Assembly: GCA_023953845.1 (NCBI GenBank) | Contig: JAMLJC010000001.1 | Span: 2,170,001-2,234,000, forward strand | DNA: 64,000 nt | Reading direction: 5' to 3' | DNA from: Rhizobiaceae bacterium | Lineage (GTDB): Bacteria > Pseudomonadota > Alphaproteobacteria > Rhizobiales > Rhizobiaceae | Shown: in pieces, positions 24,791 through 35,877 of the stretch | How the letters are laid out: each line of letters begins with the position of its first letter | How positions within the stretch are numbered: position 1 is the stretch's first letter | Notes under the pieces: generated by a model | Told to the model about the DNA's origin: nothing | Seen by the model: only the letters and a program-made list of their open reading frames with translations | The model's database searches: none | Translations under genes and position numbers: made by a program

Positions 24791-25551
24791 ATGACAGAGT
24801 CAAATCCGAAGGCCGCGACGATCTACCGGATGGTGATGCCGGAGCACACCTGCCCGTGGGGCCTGAAGAGCCTCGATCTTTTGAAGCGCAAGGGCTACGC
24901 GGTCGATGACCGGTGGCTGCGGACACGCGCGGAAACGGATGCGTTCAAGGCCGAGCACGGCGTGAAGACGACGCCGCAGACCTTCATAGAAGGCAAGCGC
25001 ATCGGCGGCTACGACGATCTGCGGCGCTTCTTCGGCCTGAAGGTGCACGACCCGGACGCCGTCAGCTACCGGCCCGTCATTGCCGTCTTCGCCGTCGCCG
25101 CGCTGATGGCGCTGGCGACGAGCTGGGCGGCGACGGGCAATCTCGCCACCTTGCATGCGGTGGAATGGTTCATCGCATTCGCCATGTGTCTTCTCGCCAT
25201 GCTGAAGCTGCAGGACGTCGAGAGCTTCTCGGCCATGTTCCTGAACTACGACCTGCTGGCGAAGCGCTACGTGTCCTATTCCTACGTCTATCCCTATGCG
25301 GAACTGGCGGCGGGCGTGCTGATGGTGTCCGGCGCGCTGGTCTGGCTGTCCGTCCCGATAGCGCTTTTCATCGGCACGATCGGCGCGGTTTCGGTGTTCA
25401 AGGCGGTCTATATCGACCGGCGGGAGCTGAATGCGCCTGCGTCGGCGGTTCCAGCAAGGTGCCGCTGGGCTTCGTCTCGCTGACGGAGAATCTGATGATG
25501 GTGGCGATGGCGGTGTGGATGGCCTTCCGCCACCTGCCGGCCGGCATGTGA
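24791..25551 (+). pseudogene. Glutaredoxin-MauE-like membrane fusion, frameshifted near 3' end
   Basis: The N-terminal 80 or so residues form a glutaredoxin-like domain (YRMVMPEHTCPWGLKSLDLL, then TTPQTFIEGKRIGGYDDLRRF); the rest is a MauE/DoxX-like membrane domain with several hydrophobic segments. Active-site sequence is C-P-W-G, with a single cysteine. The readable frame from ATG 24791 stops at 25483, but family-like sequence (CACVGGSSKVPLGFVSLTENLMMVAMAVWM) continues in the +1 neighbouring frame to TGA 25549-25551. One base is missing at about 25431, where GAG-CTG-AA is followed by TGC-GCC-TGC. The intact protein would have about 253 residues, including a CxC motif and a last membrane helix. 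A sequencing error or a real deletion are both possible. The CueR-type promoter suggests copper-linked thiol redox. Confidence 0.8.
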
Positions 25552-25669
25552 GCCGGCGTCCCACTGGTCTTGCCGGGCACGAAAGACTTTGTGGTTTCCG
25601 ACGAATTGACCCGCCGCATCTGTCATGCGAATGGCCGCTGGCCGGAACAAGAGGGAATGGAGAGACTGC

Positions 25670-27844
25670 ATGACGGATCGCATCGAGATCGCCGGGCTGA
25701 AGATCGCGCGGGAACTCCATGACTTCATGGCTAACGAGGCGCTGCCGGGCACCGGCATCGGCAATCCCGCCTTCTGGGCGGCCTTCTCCGCCATCGTCCG
25801 CGATCTCGCGCCGAAGAACCTCGCGCTGCTGAAGAAACGCGACGACATGCAGGATGCGATCGACAAATGGCATCGCGGCCATCGCGGGCCGATCGACCTC
25901 GAAGCCTACAAGGCTTTCCTGAAGGAGATCGGCTACCTGCTCGAGGAAGGGCCCGACTTCAAGGTGACGACGACGAATGTCGATCCCGAAATCGCCACCA
26001 TCGCCGGGCCACAGCTCGTCGTGCCGGTGATGAACGCCCGCTATGCGCTCAACGCCGCCAATGCGCGGTGGGGCTCGCTCTATGACGCGCTCTACGGCAC
26101 CGATGCGATTCCCGAGACGGACGGCGCGGAGAAGGGCAAGGGCTACAATCCCGTGCGCGGCGAGAAGGTGATCGCCTGGGCGCGCAAGTTCCTCGACGAT
26201 GCCGTGCCGCTCGCCTCGGCAAGCTGGAGCGACGCCACGGGCTTCTCGGTCGCCGATGCCGCGCTGCACGTCAGGACCGCAGACGGCAGGACGGTGGGGC
26301 TGAAGCGGCCGGAACAGTTTGCCGGCTATCTCGGCGACGCCGCCAGGCCGGAGCAGTTCCTGCTCCGGAACAACGGCATCCATATCGAGATCCTGATCGA
26401 TCCGACCTCGCCGATCGGCAAGGCGGACATCGCCGACATCTCCGACATCTGGCTGGAATCGGCGATCACCACCATCATGGATTGCGAGGATTCGGTCGCG
26501 GCGGTGGACGCCGAGGACAAGGTCGCCGTCTACCGCAACTGGCTCGGCCTGATGAAGGGCGACCTGACGGAAGAGGTTTCCAAGGGCGGCAAGACCTTCA
26601 CCCGCAAGCTCAACCCGGATCTCGAATACAACGCGCCGGACGGCTCGACCTTCATGGCGCGCTGCCGCTCGCTGATGCTGGTCAGGAATGTCGGCCACCT
26701 GATGACCAACCCGGCCATCCTCGACCGCGACGGCAACGAGGTGCCGGAAGGCATCATGGACGCCATGATCACCGGCGCCATCGCGCTGCATGATGTGGGG
26801 CCGAACGGCCGCCGCGCCAACTCGCCGGCCGGCTCGGTCTATGTCGTCAAGCCGAAGATGCACGGTCCGGAAGAGGTTGCTTTCGCCGTCGACCTGTTCC
26901 GCAGCGTCGAACTGGCGCTCGGCATGCCGGCCAACACGCTCAAGATGGGCATCATGGACGAGGAGCGCCGCACCACGGTGAACCTCAAGGAGTGCATCCG
27001 CGCCGCGAAGGAGCGCGTGGTCTTCATCAACACCGGTTTCCTCGACCGCACCGGCGACGAGATCCACACCTCGATGGAAGCTGGACCGATGATCCGCAAG
27101 GGCGACATGAAGCAGGCCGCCTGGATCGGGGCCTACGAGAACTGGAACGTCGATATCGGCCTTGCCTGCGGGCTGGAAGGCCGCGCGCAGATCGGCAAGG
27201 GCATGTGGGCCATGCCCGACCTGATGGCGGCCATGCTGGAGCAGAAGATCGCCCATCCGAAGGCCGGCGCCAACACCGCCTGGGTGCCGTCTCCCACGGC
27301 TGCCACGCTGCACGCCACTCATTATCACAAGGTCGACGTGCATGCGGTGCAGGAGAGCCTGAAGAGCCGGCCGCGCGCCAGGCTGGACGACATATTGTCG
27401 GTGCCGGTGGCGCCTCGCCCGAACTGGTCGCCCGAGGACATCCAGAAGGAGCTTGACAACAACTGCCAAGGTATTCTGGGCTATGTCGTGCGCTGGGTCG
27501 ACCAAGGCGTCGGCTGTTCCAAGGTGCCGGACATCAATGATGTCGCGCTGATGGAGGACCGGGCGACGCTGCGCATCTCCTCCCAGCACATCGCCAACTG
27601 GCTGCATCACGGCGTCTGCACCCGCGATCAGGTGATGGAGACGCTGAAGCGCATGGCGACGGTGGTCGACCAGCAGAATGCCGGCGATCCGCTCTATCGC
27701 CCGATGGCGCCGGCCTACGATCGCTCCATCGCCTTCCTCGCCGCCCGCGACCTCGTCTTCCTGGGCCGCAAGCAGCCCAGCGGCTACACCGAGCCGGTTC
27801 TGCATGCGCGGCGGCTGGAGCTGAAGGCGGCGGCCAAGGCGTAA
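25670..27844 (+). CDS. glcB: Malate synthase G
   Basis: Condenses glyoxylate and acetyl-CoA to malate in the cytoplasm; 724 residues, the usual size of the monomeric G isoform. ATG 25670 follows GGAATGGAGAG. Recognisable parts are GLKIARELHDFMANEALPGTG at the N-terminus, SVAAVDAEDKV...YRNWLGLMKG near 280-300, MHGPEEVAFAVDLF and the C-terminal NCQGILGYVVRWVDQGVGCSKVPDI block holding the catalytic aspartate/cysteine region. It would use glyoxylate from glycolate or purine/hydantoin-type degradation, a loose functional link with the neighbouring HyuA-like gene. It appears to be a single-gene unit. Confidence 0.97.
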   Translation: MTDRIEIAGLKIARELHDFMANEALPGTGIGNPAFWAAFSAIVRDLAPKNLALLKKRDDMQDAIDKWHRGHRGPIDLEAYKAFLKEIGYLLEEGPDFKVTTTNVDPEIATIAGPQLVVPVMNARYALNAANARWGSLYDALYGTDAIPETDGAEKGKGYNPVRGEKVIAWARKFLDDAVPLASASWSDATGFSVADAALHVRTADGRTVGLKRPEQFAGYLGDAARPEQFLLRNNGIHIEILIDPTSPIGKADIADISDIWLESAITTIMDCEDSVAAVDAEDKVAVYRNWLGLMKGDLTEEVSKGGKTFTRKLNPDLEYNAPDGSTFMARCRSLMLVRNVGHLMTNPAILDRDGNEVPEGIMDAMITGAIALHDVGPNGRRANSPAGSVYVVKPKMHGPEEVAFAVDLFRSVELALGMPANTLKMGIMDEERRTTVNLKECIRAAKERVVFINTGFLDRTGDEIHTSMEAGPMIRKGDMKQAAWIGAYENWNVDIGLACGLEGRAQIGKGMWAMPDLMAAMLEQKIAHPKAGANTAWVPSPTAATLHATHYHKVDVHAVQESLKSRPRARLDDILSVPVAPRPNWSPEDIQKELDNNCQGILGYVVRWVDQGVGCSKVPDINDVALMEDRATLRISSQHIANWLHHGVCTRDQVMETLKRMATVVDQQNAGDPLYRPMAPAYDRSIAFLAARDLVFLGRKQPSGYTEPVLHARRLELKAAAKA

Positions 27845-27878
27845 GCCGCCTCCGGCAGGGAGAGACAAGGCGTCCGTC

Positions 27879-28571
27879 ATGACCCTTCTCGCCATCGATT
27901 GCGCCGCCTCGCTCTGTGCTGCCTGCGTCTACGATCAGACGACGGGCAAGACGCTCGGGCGCGAGGTGCGCGATCTCGGCAAGGGCCATGCCGAGCATCT
28001 GATGGACGTTATCGCGACGGCGCTGGCGGCGGCCGGCAAGGCCTATGCGGATCTGGACCGCATCGGCGTTTCCGTCGGTCCCGGCTCCTTCACCGGCGTG
28101 CGCGTCGGCGTTTCCACCGCGCGCGGTCTGGCGCTGGCGCTGAAAATCCAGGCGGTCGGCGTCACCGCGCTGGAGGCGATCGCGGCCGAGGGTTTTGCGC
28201 GGGCGGGCGATGTGGCGCCGGAAAATGTCCTCGCGGCAATCGATGGCGGGCGCGACGGCATCTATATCGGCGTTTACGATCGTTTCGGTTCCGTGCGCTA
28301 TGATCCTGCCATTGCGACGCTGGAGGAAGCCGCGAGGCTTGCGTCGCGGGAAGGGCTCGCGCTTGCCGGCTCCGCCGCAGGCAAGATCGCGGCGTTGGCG
28401 GGAGGTGACGTGCGCATGACCGGTTTCGAGGGCGCGACCGCGGATATCGCCGTCTATGCGCGGCTCGCGGCGGGCAAGGAAATCCCGGACGAAAAGCCGA
28501 AGCCGCTCTATCTGCGCGCGCCTGACGCCAAGCCACAGACGGGCTTCGTCCTGCCGAGGCGGCCGTCATGA
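27879..28571 (+). CDS. tsaB: tRNA threonylcarbamoyladenosine biosynthesis protein TsaB
   Basis: ASKHA-fold partner of TsaD in forming t6A37 on ANN-decoding tRNAs; 230 residues. MTLLAIDCAASLCAACVYD is the N-terminal nucleotide-binding-like strand, GHAEHLMDVI near 40 and SVGPGSFTGVRVGVSTARGLALAL near 68-90 are the family signature. It overlaps rimI by ATGA, a very common pairing. Confidence 0.95.
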   Translation: MTLLAIDCAASLCAACVYDQTTGKTLGREVRDLGKGHAEHLMDVIATALAAAGKAYADLDRIGVSVGPGSFTGVRVGVSTARGLALALKIQAVGVTALEAIAAEGFARAGDVAPENVLAAIDGGRDGIYIGVYDRFGSVRYDPAIATLEEAARLASREGLALAGSAAGKIAALAGGDVRMTGFEGATADIAVYARLAAGKEIPDEKPKPLYLRAPDAKPQTGFVLPRRPS

Positions 28572-29065
28572 TGCGCCTGCCCTTCGTCGCGACACGGCAG
28601 CGGGATTTCATCGTCGAACCGCTGAAACTCGAAGATACCGGCACCATCGCCGAACTGCACAAGGAGGACTTTCGCCGGCCCTGGTCGGATGTGGAGTTCG
28701 AGGCGCTGCTGACGCAGGAAACCGTGTTCGGCTATGCCGTGCGCGAGGTTGGCAACGCCCGGCGCGGTCCTGCGGGTTTCGTGCTGGCGCGGCTCGCGGC
28801 CGGCGAGGGCGAGATCCTGACGCTCGCGGTGGCGCGCGCCCAGCGGCGGTCGGGGCTCGGCTGGAAGCTGATGGACGCCGTGCTGCGCGAATTGCATTCG
28901 GCGCGCGCCGAGGCGCTGTTCCTCGAGGTCGATGAGGGCAACGCGCCGGCCATCGGGCTCTATCGGCGGCTTGGTTTCCGCGAGGTCGGCAGGCGGCCTG
29001 CCTATTACGATCACGAGGCGGGCCGGAAATCCGGCGCGCTTGTCATGCGCCGCGATCTTCGCTAG
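28568..29065 (+). CDS. rimI: Ribosomal-protein-alanine N-acetyltransferase
   Basis: GNAT-fold acetyltransferase of 165 residues, expected to acetylate the N-terminal alanine of S18. The acetyl-CoA binding loop is ARAQRRSGLGWKLMDAV near 95-112 and LEVDEGNAPAIGLYRRLGFREVGRRPAYY near 118-146 is typical RimI. Start ATG 28568 (or the immediately following ATG 28571) overlaps tsaB. Confidence 0.93.
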   Translation: MMRLPFVATRQRDFIVEPLKLEDTGTIAELHKEDFRRPWSDVEFEALLTQETVFGYAVREVGNARRGPAGFVLARLAAGEGEILTLAVARAQRRSGLGWKLMDAVLRELHSARAEALFLEVDEGNAPAIGLYRRLGFREVGRRPAYYDHEAGRKSGALVMRRDLR

Positions 29066-29100
29066 CCGGGTGCTTCGGCAACCGGCTACAGAAGCGCACG

Positions 29101-29892
29101 ATGATCGGCAGGATACGCACAGGGCTTGCGCTGCTGCTGGTCGCAGGCGTCACGATACCGCTTGGACCTGTCCAGTGGCTCGCCATCCGCACCGGCTTTC
29201 CCCGGCCCTCGCTGGTGCCGAGGCTCTGGCACCGCGTGGCGTCGCGGGCGCTCGGCATGCGGGTGCGGGTGACGGGCCGTATCGCGACCGATCGCCCCCT
29301 GCTTCTGGTCTCGAACCATGTTTCGTGGATCGACATCGTGGCGATCGGCGCGGCGGCCGAGGTCTCCTTCATCGCCAAGTCGGAAATGGCCGGCTGGCCA
29401 GTCGCCGGCTGGCTGGCGCGCATGCAGCGCACCGTCTTCGTCGAGCGCGAGCGTCGGCGCAAATCGGGCGAGCAGGCGAACGAGATTGGCAGCCGGCTGC
29501 TCGACGGCGACGTGATGGTGCTGTTCGCAGAGGGCACGACCGGCGACGGCAATGCTGTCCTGCCTTTCAAGAGCACACTGTTCGGCGCGGCAAAGATGGC
29601 GCTGACGGGCGGCGCGTCCGAGCGCGTCTTCATCCAGCCCATGGCGATCGCCTATACGCGTTTCCACGGCATGCCGATGCAGCGCATCCACCGGCCGATG
29701 GCGGCCTGGATCGGCGATGCCGACCTGCTGCCGCATGCAGGCGCGTTGCTGAAGGAAGGCGCCGTCGACGTCGAACTGCGCTTCGGCGAACCGTTCGCTT
29801 TCGACGCCGCTTCGGACCGCAAGGCTATTGCTGCGCTCGCGGAGGCCGAAGTCCGTCGGCTCCACGCGGAAGCACTGCGCAATCCGGCGTGA
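29101..29892 (+). CDS. Lysophospholipid acyltransferase (PlsC-like)
   Basis: 1-acyl-sn-glycerol-3-phosphate acyltransferase-like membrane-bound protein of 263 residues. After an N-terminal hydrophobic segment, the HX4D motif is N-HVSWID (His73, Asp78), and FAEGTTGDGNAVLPFKSTLFGAA near 140-162 is the second glycerophosphate-binding block. In rhizobia such genes beside rimI may also serve ornithine-lipid synthesis (OlsA-type O-acyltransferase), so the exact acceptor is not fixed. It stands 35 bases after rimI. Confidence 0.9.
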   Translation: MIGRIRTGLALLLVAGVTIPLGPVQWLAIRTGFPRPSLVPRLWHRVASRALGMRVRVTGRIATDRPLLLVSNHVSWIDIVAIGAAAEVSFIAKSEMAGWPVAGWLARMQRTVFVERERRRKSGEQANEIGSRLLDGDVMVLFAEGTTGDGNAVLPFKSTLFGAAKMALTGGASERVFIQPMAIAYTRFHGMPMQRIHRPMAAWIGDADLLPHAGALLKEGAVDVELRFGEPFAFDAASDRKAIAALAEAEVRRLHAEALRNPA

Positions 29893-29944
29893 AGCCGGCA
29901 GAATCGTCTGTATTCCGTCACCAAATTGCTCTAGAAGCCCGCCA

Positions 29945-31354
<1,410 letters not shown>

Positions 31355-32419
31355 ATGGCCGCCGACGAGGAGAAGCCTTTGAGCGCCGCTGCCGATCTGA
31401 AAAACGTGCCCGCAGGGGCATCGGACATGGCGCACATCGTTCTCACCTTCGACAACAACAGGCTGGCGAGCGCCCTTTACGGCCAGTTCGACGAGAATCT
31501 GGCGCGGCTTGAGCAGAAGCTCGGCGTCGATATCCGCCCGCGCGGCAATCAGCTCAACATCCGCGGCAACGCCATCGCCGCCGAACAGGCGCGGCGCGCG
31601 CTCGACCACCTCTACGGCATCCTGCAAAAGGGCGCGAACATCGCCCAGTCGGATGTCGACGGCGCCATCCGCATGACGCTCGCCGCCGATGACCAGCTGA
31701 CGCTGCCGACGCTCGAACGGAAGGGCAAGGTCGCCGCCGCGCAGATCTCGACCCGCAGGCGCACCATCTATGCCCGCTCGCAGAACCAGGACGCCTATAT
31801 GCGGGCGCTGGAGCGCTCCGAGATGGTGTTCGGCATCGGCCCCGCCGGCACAGGCAAGACCTATCTCGCCGTGGCGCATGCCGCCATGCTGCTCGAACGC
31901 GGCATGGTGGAGCGAATCGTGCTGTCACGCCCGGCCGTGGAGGCCGGCGAGCGGCTGGGCTTCCTGCCCGGCGACATGAAGGAGAAGGTCGATCCCTATC
32001 TGCGTCCGCTCTACGACGCGCTTTACGACATGATGCCGGCCGACAAGGTGGAGCGCGCCATCGCGGCCGAGGTCATCGAGATCGCGCCGCTCGCCTTCAT
32101 GCGCGGCCGCACGCTGGCGCATGCCGCTGTCATCCTCGATGAGGCGCAGAACACGACGCCGATGCAGATGAAGATGTTCCTGACGCGTCTCGGCGAGAAT
32201 TCGCGCATGATCGTGACCGGCGATCCGTCCCAGATCGACCTGCCGCCCAACACCAAGTCGGGACTGGTCGAGGCGTTGCGCATCCTCACCGACATTCCAG
32301 GCATCGTCACCGTCCGCTTCAACGAGAAGGACGTGGTGCGCCACCCGCTGGTGGCCGAGATCGTGTCCGCCTACGACCGTGAGGCGAAGCTCGCCCGCGG
32401 CGGCGCGGTGGAGAACTGA
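31355..32419 (+). CDS. phoH: PhoH-like ATPase
   Basis: Predicted RNA-associated P-loop ATPase, 354 residues. Walker A GPAGTGKTYLAVAHA is near residues 163-177 and Walker B VILDEAQNTTPMQMKMFLTRLG near 260-280, followed by GDPSQIDLP. The N-terminal 100 residues resemble a KH-like domain. It starts immediately after miaB and precedes ybeY by 9 bases, the standard miaB-phoH-ybeY-corC-lnt order. Confidence 0.95.
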   Translation: MAADEEKPLSAAADLKNVPAGASDMAHIVLTFDNNRLASALYGQFDENLARLEQKLGVDIRPRGNQLNIRGNAIAAEQARRALDHLYGILQKGANIAQSDVDGAIRMTLAADDQLTLPTLERKGKVAAAQISTRRRTIYARSQNQDAYMRALERSEMVFGIGPAGTGKTYLAVAHAAMLLERGMVERIVLSRPAVEAGERLGFLPGDMKEKVDPYLRPLYDALYDMMPADKVERAIAAEVIEIAPLAFMRGRTLAHAAVILDEAQNTTPMQMKMFLTRLGENSRMIVTGDPSQIDLPPNTKSGLVEALRILTDIPGIVTVRFNEKDVVRHPLVAEIVSAYDREAKLARGGAVEN

Positions 32420-32428
32420 GCGGAAACC

Positions 32429-32941
32429 ATGGCTTCCGCCGCTGGAAAGAGTGCCGTGCCTGCCGCTGCGGGTCTTGCCTGCGACGTGCTTGTCGAGGCC
32501 GGCGACTGGCCCGGCGAAACGGCGCTTCGGGTCATTGCCGACCATGCTATCGGCGCCGCGATCGCCGAACTCGGGATCAAGGGCGCGGAGAGCGAGGTGA
32601 GCCTCGTCTTCACCGACGATGCGCATATCCGCGAGCTCAACGCCGGGTGGCGTGGCAAGGATAAGCCGACCAACGTGCTGTCCTTTCCGGCCTTTCCCGT
32701 GACCCGTGGAAGCCGGGACCTGCCGCCCTTGCTGGGCGACATCGTTCTTGCCTTTGAGACGGTCGCGAAGGAGGCTTCCCTGGAAGAAAAGCCTTTCGAG
32801 CACCATCTCAGTCATCTTCTCGTGCATGGCATGCTGCATCTTCTGGGCTACGACCATGAGAGCGACGACGAGGCCGAGGAGATGGAGGAGCTTGAGAGGC
32901 GGGCGCTGGCAAGGCTTGCCATCGGCGATCCCTATGCGTAA
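32429..32941 (+). CDS. ybeY: Endoribonuclease YbeY (rRNA maturation)
   Basis: Zinc-dependent RNase involved in 16S rRNA 3'-end maturation and ribosome quality control; 170 residues. The metal-binding H-x3-H-x5-H is in LLVHGMLHLLGYDHESDDEA (near 129-146), and RGKDKPTNVLSFP near 74 is the second family block. ATG 32429 lacks a strong ribosome site but is 9 bases from the phoH stop. Confidence 0.95.
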   Translation: MASAAGKSAVPAAAGLACDVLVEAGDWPGETALRVIADHAIGAAIAELGIKGAESEVSLVFTDDAHIRELNAGWRGKDKPTNVLSFPAFPVTRGSRDLPPLLGDIVLAFETVAKEASLEEKPFEHHLSHLLVHGMLHLLGYDHESDDEAEEMEELERRALARLAIGDPYA

Positions 32942-32968
32942 CAGGAAACGGTTTTTGGCCGAGAAGAG

Positions 32969-34057
32969 ATGAACGAACCCAGCCAGTCCCCGGTGCTTGA
33001 AACCGGCGGCGACGCCCAGTCCCCCAAACCGGGAGACGGGCCGAGTAGAAGCGCGGAACAGTCTGCCGAACGCCCGTCCCTTCTGGGACGCCTCGCCGGA
33101 TTGTTCCGCAACCGAAACGGCTCCTCCCTGAGGGAGGAGCTGGCCGACGCTCTCGCCGAGACCCAGGCGGACGACGATGCGGAGGCATTTTCGCCCGGCG
33201 AGCGGGCGATGCTCAACAACATATTGCGCCTGCGAGAGGAACGCGTCGAGGACGCGATGATCCCGCGCGCCGACATCGAGGCGATCGAACTTTCGACCAC
33301 GCTCGGCCAGTTGATGGAACTGTTCGAGGAATCCGGACATTCGCGCATGCCGGTCTACGCCGAGACGCTGGACGACCCGCGCGGCATGGTCCACATCCGC
33401 GACGTGCTCGGCCACATCACGCGGCAGGCGCGCGTGAAGAAGCCGCGCCGTTCGAAGAAGGCGGCGGCTGGCGAGTCGGCGGAAGCGCAGCCGGCGTTGC
33501 AACTGCCGTTCGATCTCGGCAATGTCGATCTGACCAGGACGATCGGCGAACTGAATCTCATCCGCCCGGTGCTCTTCGTGCCGCCCTCCATGCTGGCCTC
33601 CGACCTGATGGGGCGCATGCAGGCGCAGCGCATCCAGATGGCGCTGGTGATAGACGAGTATGGCGGCACTGATGGCCTCGTCTCGCTTGAGGACCTTGTC
33701 GAGATGGTCGTCGGCGACATCGAGGACGAACATGACGAGGACGTGCCGCTGATCACCCAGACGGGCGACGGCGTCTTCGTCGTCGACGCCAAGGCCGAGA
33801 TCGACGATGTCGCGGAGAAGATCGGCGCCGCCTTCTCGGCCGGCGAGCATGCCGAGTCGGTCGATACGATCGGCGGCCTGCTGTTCAACGCGCTGGGGCG
33901 CGTGCCTGCCCGCGGCGAGGTGGTGCAGGCCATCCCCGGTTTCGAGTTTCACGTGCTCGACGCCGATCCGCGCCGGGTCAAGCGCGTCCGCATCGTGCAG
34001 GACCTGCGCGGCGAGCGCCGCCGCAAGGCGCAGACCGCCGAACAGCCGAGCGGTTGA
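32969..34057 (+). CDS. CBS-domain hemolysin/CorC family protein
   Basis: Cytoplasmic CorC/TlyC-like protein of 362 residues. A low-complexity N-terminus is followed by LRLREERVEDAMIPRADIEAIE, two CBS domains (about 95-250, split by a basic Ala/Lys-rich insert KKPRRSKKAAAGES) and the CorC_HlyC transporter-associated domain at the C-terminus (about 265-345). The family is linked to Mg/Co efflux, and its position before lnt is conserved. The insert between the CBS motifs is longer than usual. Confidence 0.92.
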   Translation: MNEPSQSPVLETGGDAQSPKPGDGPSRSAEQSAERPSLLGRLAGLFRNRNGSSLREELADALAETQADDDAEAFSPGERAMLNNILRLREERVEDAMIPRADIEAIELSTTLGQLMELFEESGHSRMPVYAETLDDPRGMVHIRDVLGHITRQARVKKPRRSKKAAAGESAEAQPALQLPFDLGNVDLTRTIGELNLIRPVLFVPPSMLASDLMGRMQAQRIQMALVIDEYGGTDGLVSLEDLVEMVVGDIEDEHDEDVPLITQTGDGVFVVDAKAEIDDVAEKIGAAFSAGEHAESVDTIGGLLFNALGRVPARGEVVQAIPGFEFHVLDADPRRVKRVRIVQDLRGERRRKAQTAEQPSG

Positions 34058-34161
34058 TCCGGCCGGAAATCTCCGGTCACCCGCGAACGCGCCGCCGCAT
34101 TGGTCGCCCGCCGGGTTGCTGGTACAGCTAGGTCCTCTGATTCGCTCAATCCGGACCTGTC

Positions 34162-35751
34162 ATGGAGCGCCTGGCCGGCAAGATCATTTTGCTGTGGGGG
34201 TGGCGGCGCACGCTGGTTGCCTTTCTGGCCGGGGCATTCGGCGTCCTCGGCCACGCGCCCTACGATTTCTTCGCGGCGGGATTCGTCTCGTTTCCGCTTC
34301 TGGTTTGGCTGCTGGACGGCGCCACGGCCTCCCCGTCGGCCGGCCGGCTGCGCGGGCTCGTCCCCGTTTTCGCCACCGGCTGGTGGTTCGGCTTCGGCTA
34401 TTTTCTGGCGGGTCTCTGGTGGGTCGGCGGCGCACTGCTGGTCGAAGCGGATGCGTTCGCCTGGGCGCTGCCGCTGGCGGTGCTCGGGCTGCCGGCGCTG
34501 CTTGCCTTCTTCTATGCCTTCGCCGCCGTGCTGGCGCGGCTGGTCTGGACGGGAGGGGTAGGACGGATCGCCGCTCTCGCCATGGCCTTCGGCGTTGCCG
34601 AGTGGCTGCGGACAGTGCTTTTCACAGGCTTTCCATGGAACCCCGTCGGCTTTCTGGCGATGCCTGTTCCGCTGCTCATGCAGTCCGTCTCGGTCGCCGG
34701 CTCGATGGGTATGAACGTACTGTCGGTGTTCGTCTTCGCCATACCGGCCCTGCTGGCGGCGCGGCGGGACCGCGCGCCCGGCTTCGCCCTCGCGGCGCTG
34801 CTGGTCGCGGCGCATGCCGGCTTCGGCCAATGGGCGCTGTCGCGGCCGGCTCCGGCGGACGCGCCCGGCCTGAATGTCAGGATCGTGCAGCCGTCGATCG
34901 ACCAGAGCGAGAAATGGGACAAGGGCGTGCGCGACCGCATCTTCCGCACCCTGCTCGACCTTTCCGCCGCGCCGGCCGCCGAGGGCAGGGCGCGACCCGA
35001 CCTGATCGTCTGGCCGGAAACCTCCATCCCCTTCCTGCTGACCGACCGGCCCGACGCGCTGGTGGCGCTCGGCGAACTGCTGATGCCGGGCCAGATGCTG
35101 CTTGCCGGCGTCGTGCGCGAGGAGGGAGCCTCGTCGTCGGAAAGCGAGGCGCGCTACTACAATTCCGTCGTGGCGATCAACGACGCGGGCGAGATCGCCG
35201 ATGCCGTCGACAAGGTGCACCTGGTGCCCTTCGGCGAATATCTGCCGTTCCAGGAGACGCTTGAGGACCTCGGCTTCCAGAAGGTCGTGGCGCTGCCGCT
35301 GGACTTCTTCGCCGGCACCGAGCGGCATGCGATCACGCTGCCGGGCGGCGCAAGGGGCGTGCCCTTCATCTGCTACGAGATCATCTTTCCGGAACTGGTC
35401 GCGGCCGATGCCGGGAACGCGAATGTCATCGTCAGCGTGACCAACGACGCCTGGTTCGGCGACACGGCCGGCCCGTACCAGCATTTCCGGCAAGCGCAGA
35501 TACGCGCGGCGGAAAACGGCATTCCGGTGCTGCGCGCCGCCAACAACGGCATTTCCGCGGTCATCGATTCGCGGGGCGAGGTGCTCGACGCGCTGGCCAT
35601 CGACGCGCGCGCCTCGATCGACGCTTCGGTGAAGCTCGACCGCAGAAATCCGCCGCTCGGCGATCCTGCGCGGAACGGACTGATCATCCTCGGCGTTTTC
35701 GCGCTGGCCTCCGTGGGATTGCGCATTGCAAGGCGCGACCGGCTGAATTGA
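34162..35751 (+). CDS. lnt: Apolipoprotein N-acyltransferase
   Basis: Inner-membrane enzyme adding the third acyl chain to lipoproteins; 529 residues. About seven hydrophobic segments occupy residues 10-225, followed by the nitrilase-like periplasmic domain. The catalytic Glu-Lys-Cys set is visible in IVWPETSIPF, DKVHLVPFGEYLPF and VPFICYEIIFPELV. A last membrane helix lies at the C-terminus. In Sinorhizobium this gene is known as actA, needed for acid tolerance, and the following small regulator fits the acid-inducible phrR found beside it (recollection from the literature). Confidence 0.95.
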   Translation: MERLAGKIILLWGWRRTLVAFLAGAFGVLGHAPYDFFAAGFVSFPLLVWLLDGATASPSAGRLRGLVPVFATGWWFGFGYFLAGLWWVGGALLVEADAFAWALPLAVLGLPALLAFFYAFAAVLARLVWTGGVGRIAALAMAFGVAEWLRTVLFTGFPWNPVGFLAMPVPLLMQSVSVAGSMGMNVLSVFVFAIPALLAARRDRAPGFALAALLVAAHAGFGQWALSRPAPADAPGLNVRIVQPSIDQSEKWDKGVRDRIFRTLLDLSAAPAAEGRARPDLIVWPETSIPFLLTDRPDALVALGELLMPGQMLLAGVVREEGASSSESEARYYNSVVAINDAGEIADAVDKVHLVPFGEYLPFQETLEDLGFQKVVALPLDFFAGTERHAITLPGGARGVPFICYEIIFPELVAADAGNANVIVSVTNDAWFGDTAGPYQHFRQAQIRAAENGIPVLRAANNGISAVIDSRGEVLDALAIDARASIDASVKLDRRNPPLGDPARNGLIILGVFALASVGLRIARRDRLN

Positions 35752-35877
35752 CAGCACGGCTTGCGCGAACCCATAGTGCGCGCCGTCGCATGTCTCGCGG
35801 CCAGTGGAAATACAGCCCGCGCGCGCAGCGGGTTGCAACTGCAACCAACGGAACGACCCGCCGAGCCGGGGAGGCAG

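Noticed and set aside
24800..27895. A 1031-codon minus-strand open frame over glcB
   Set aside because: Shadow of malate synthase G; the product has no recognisable domain and typical antisense composition.
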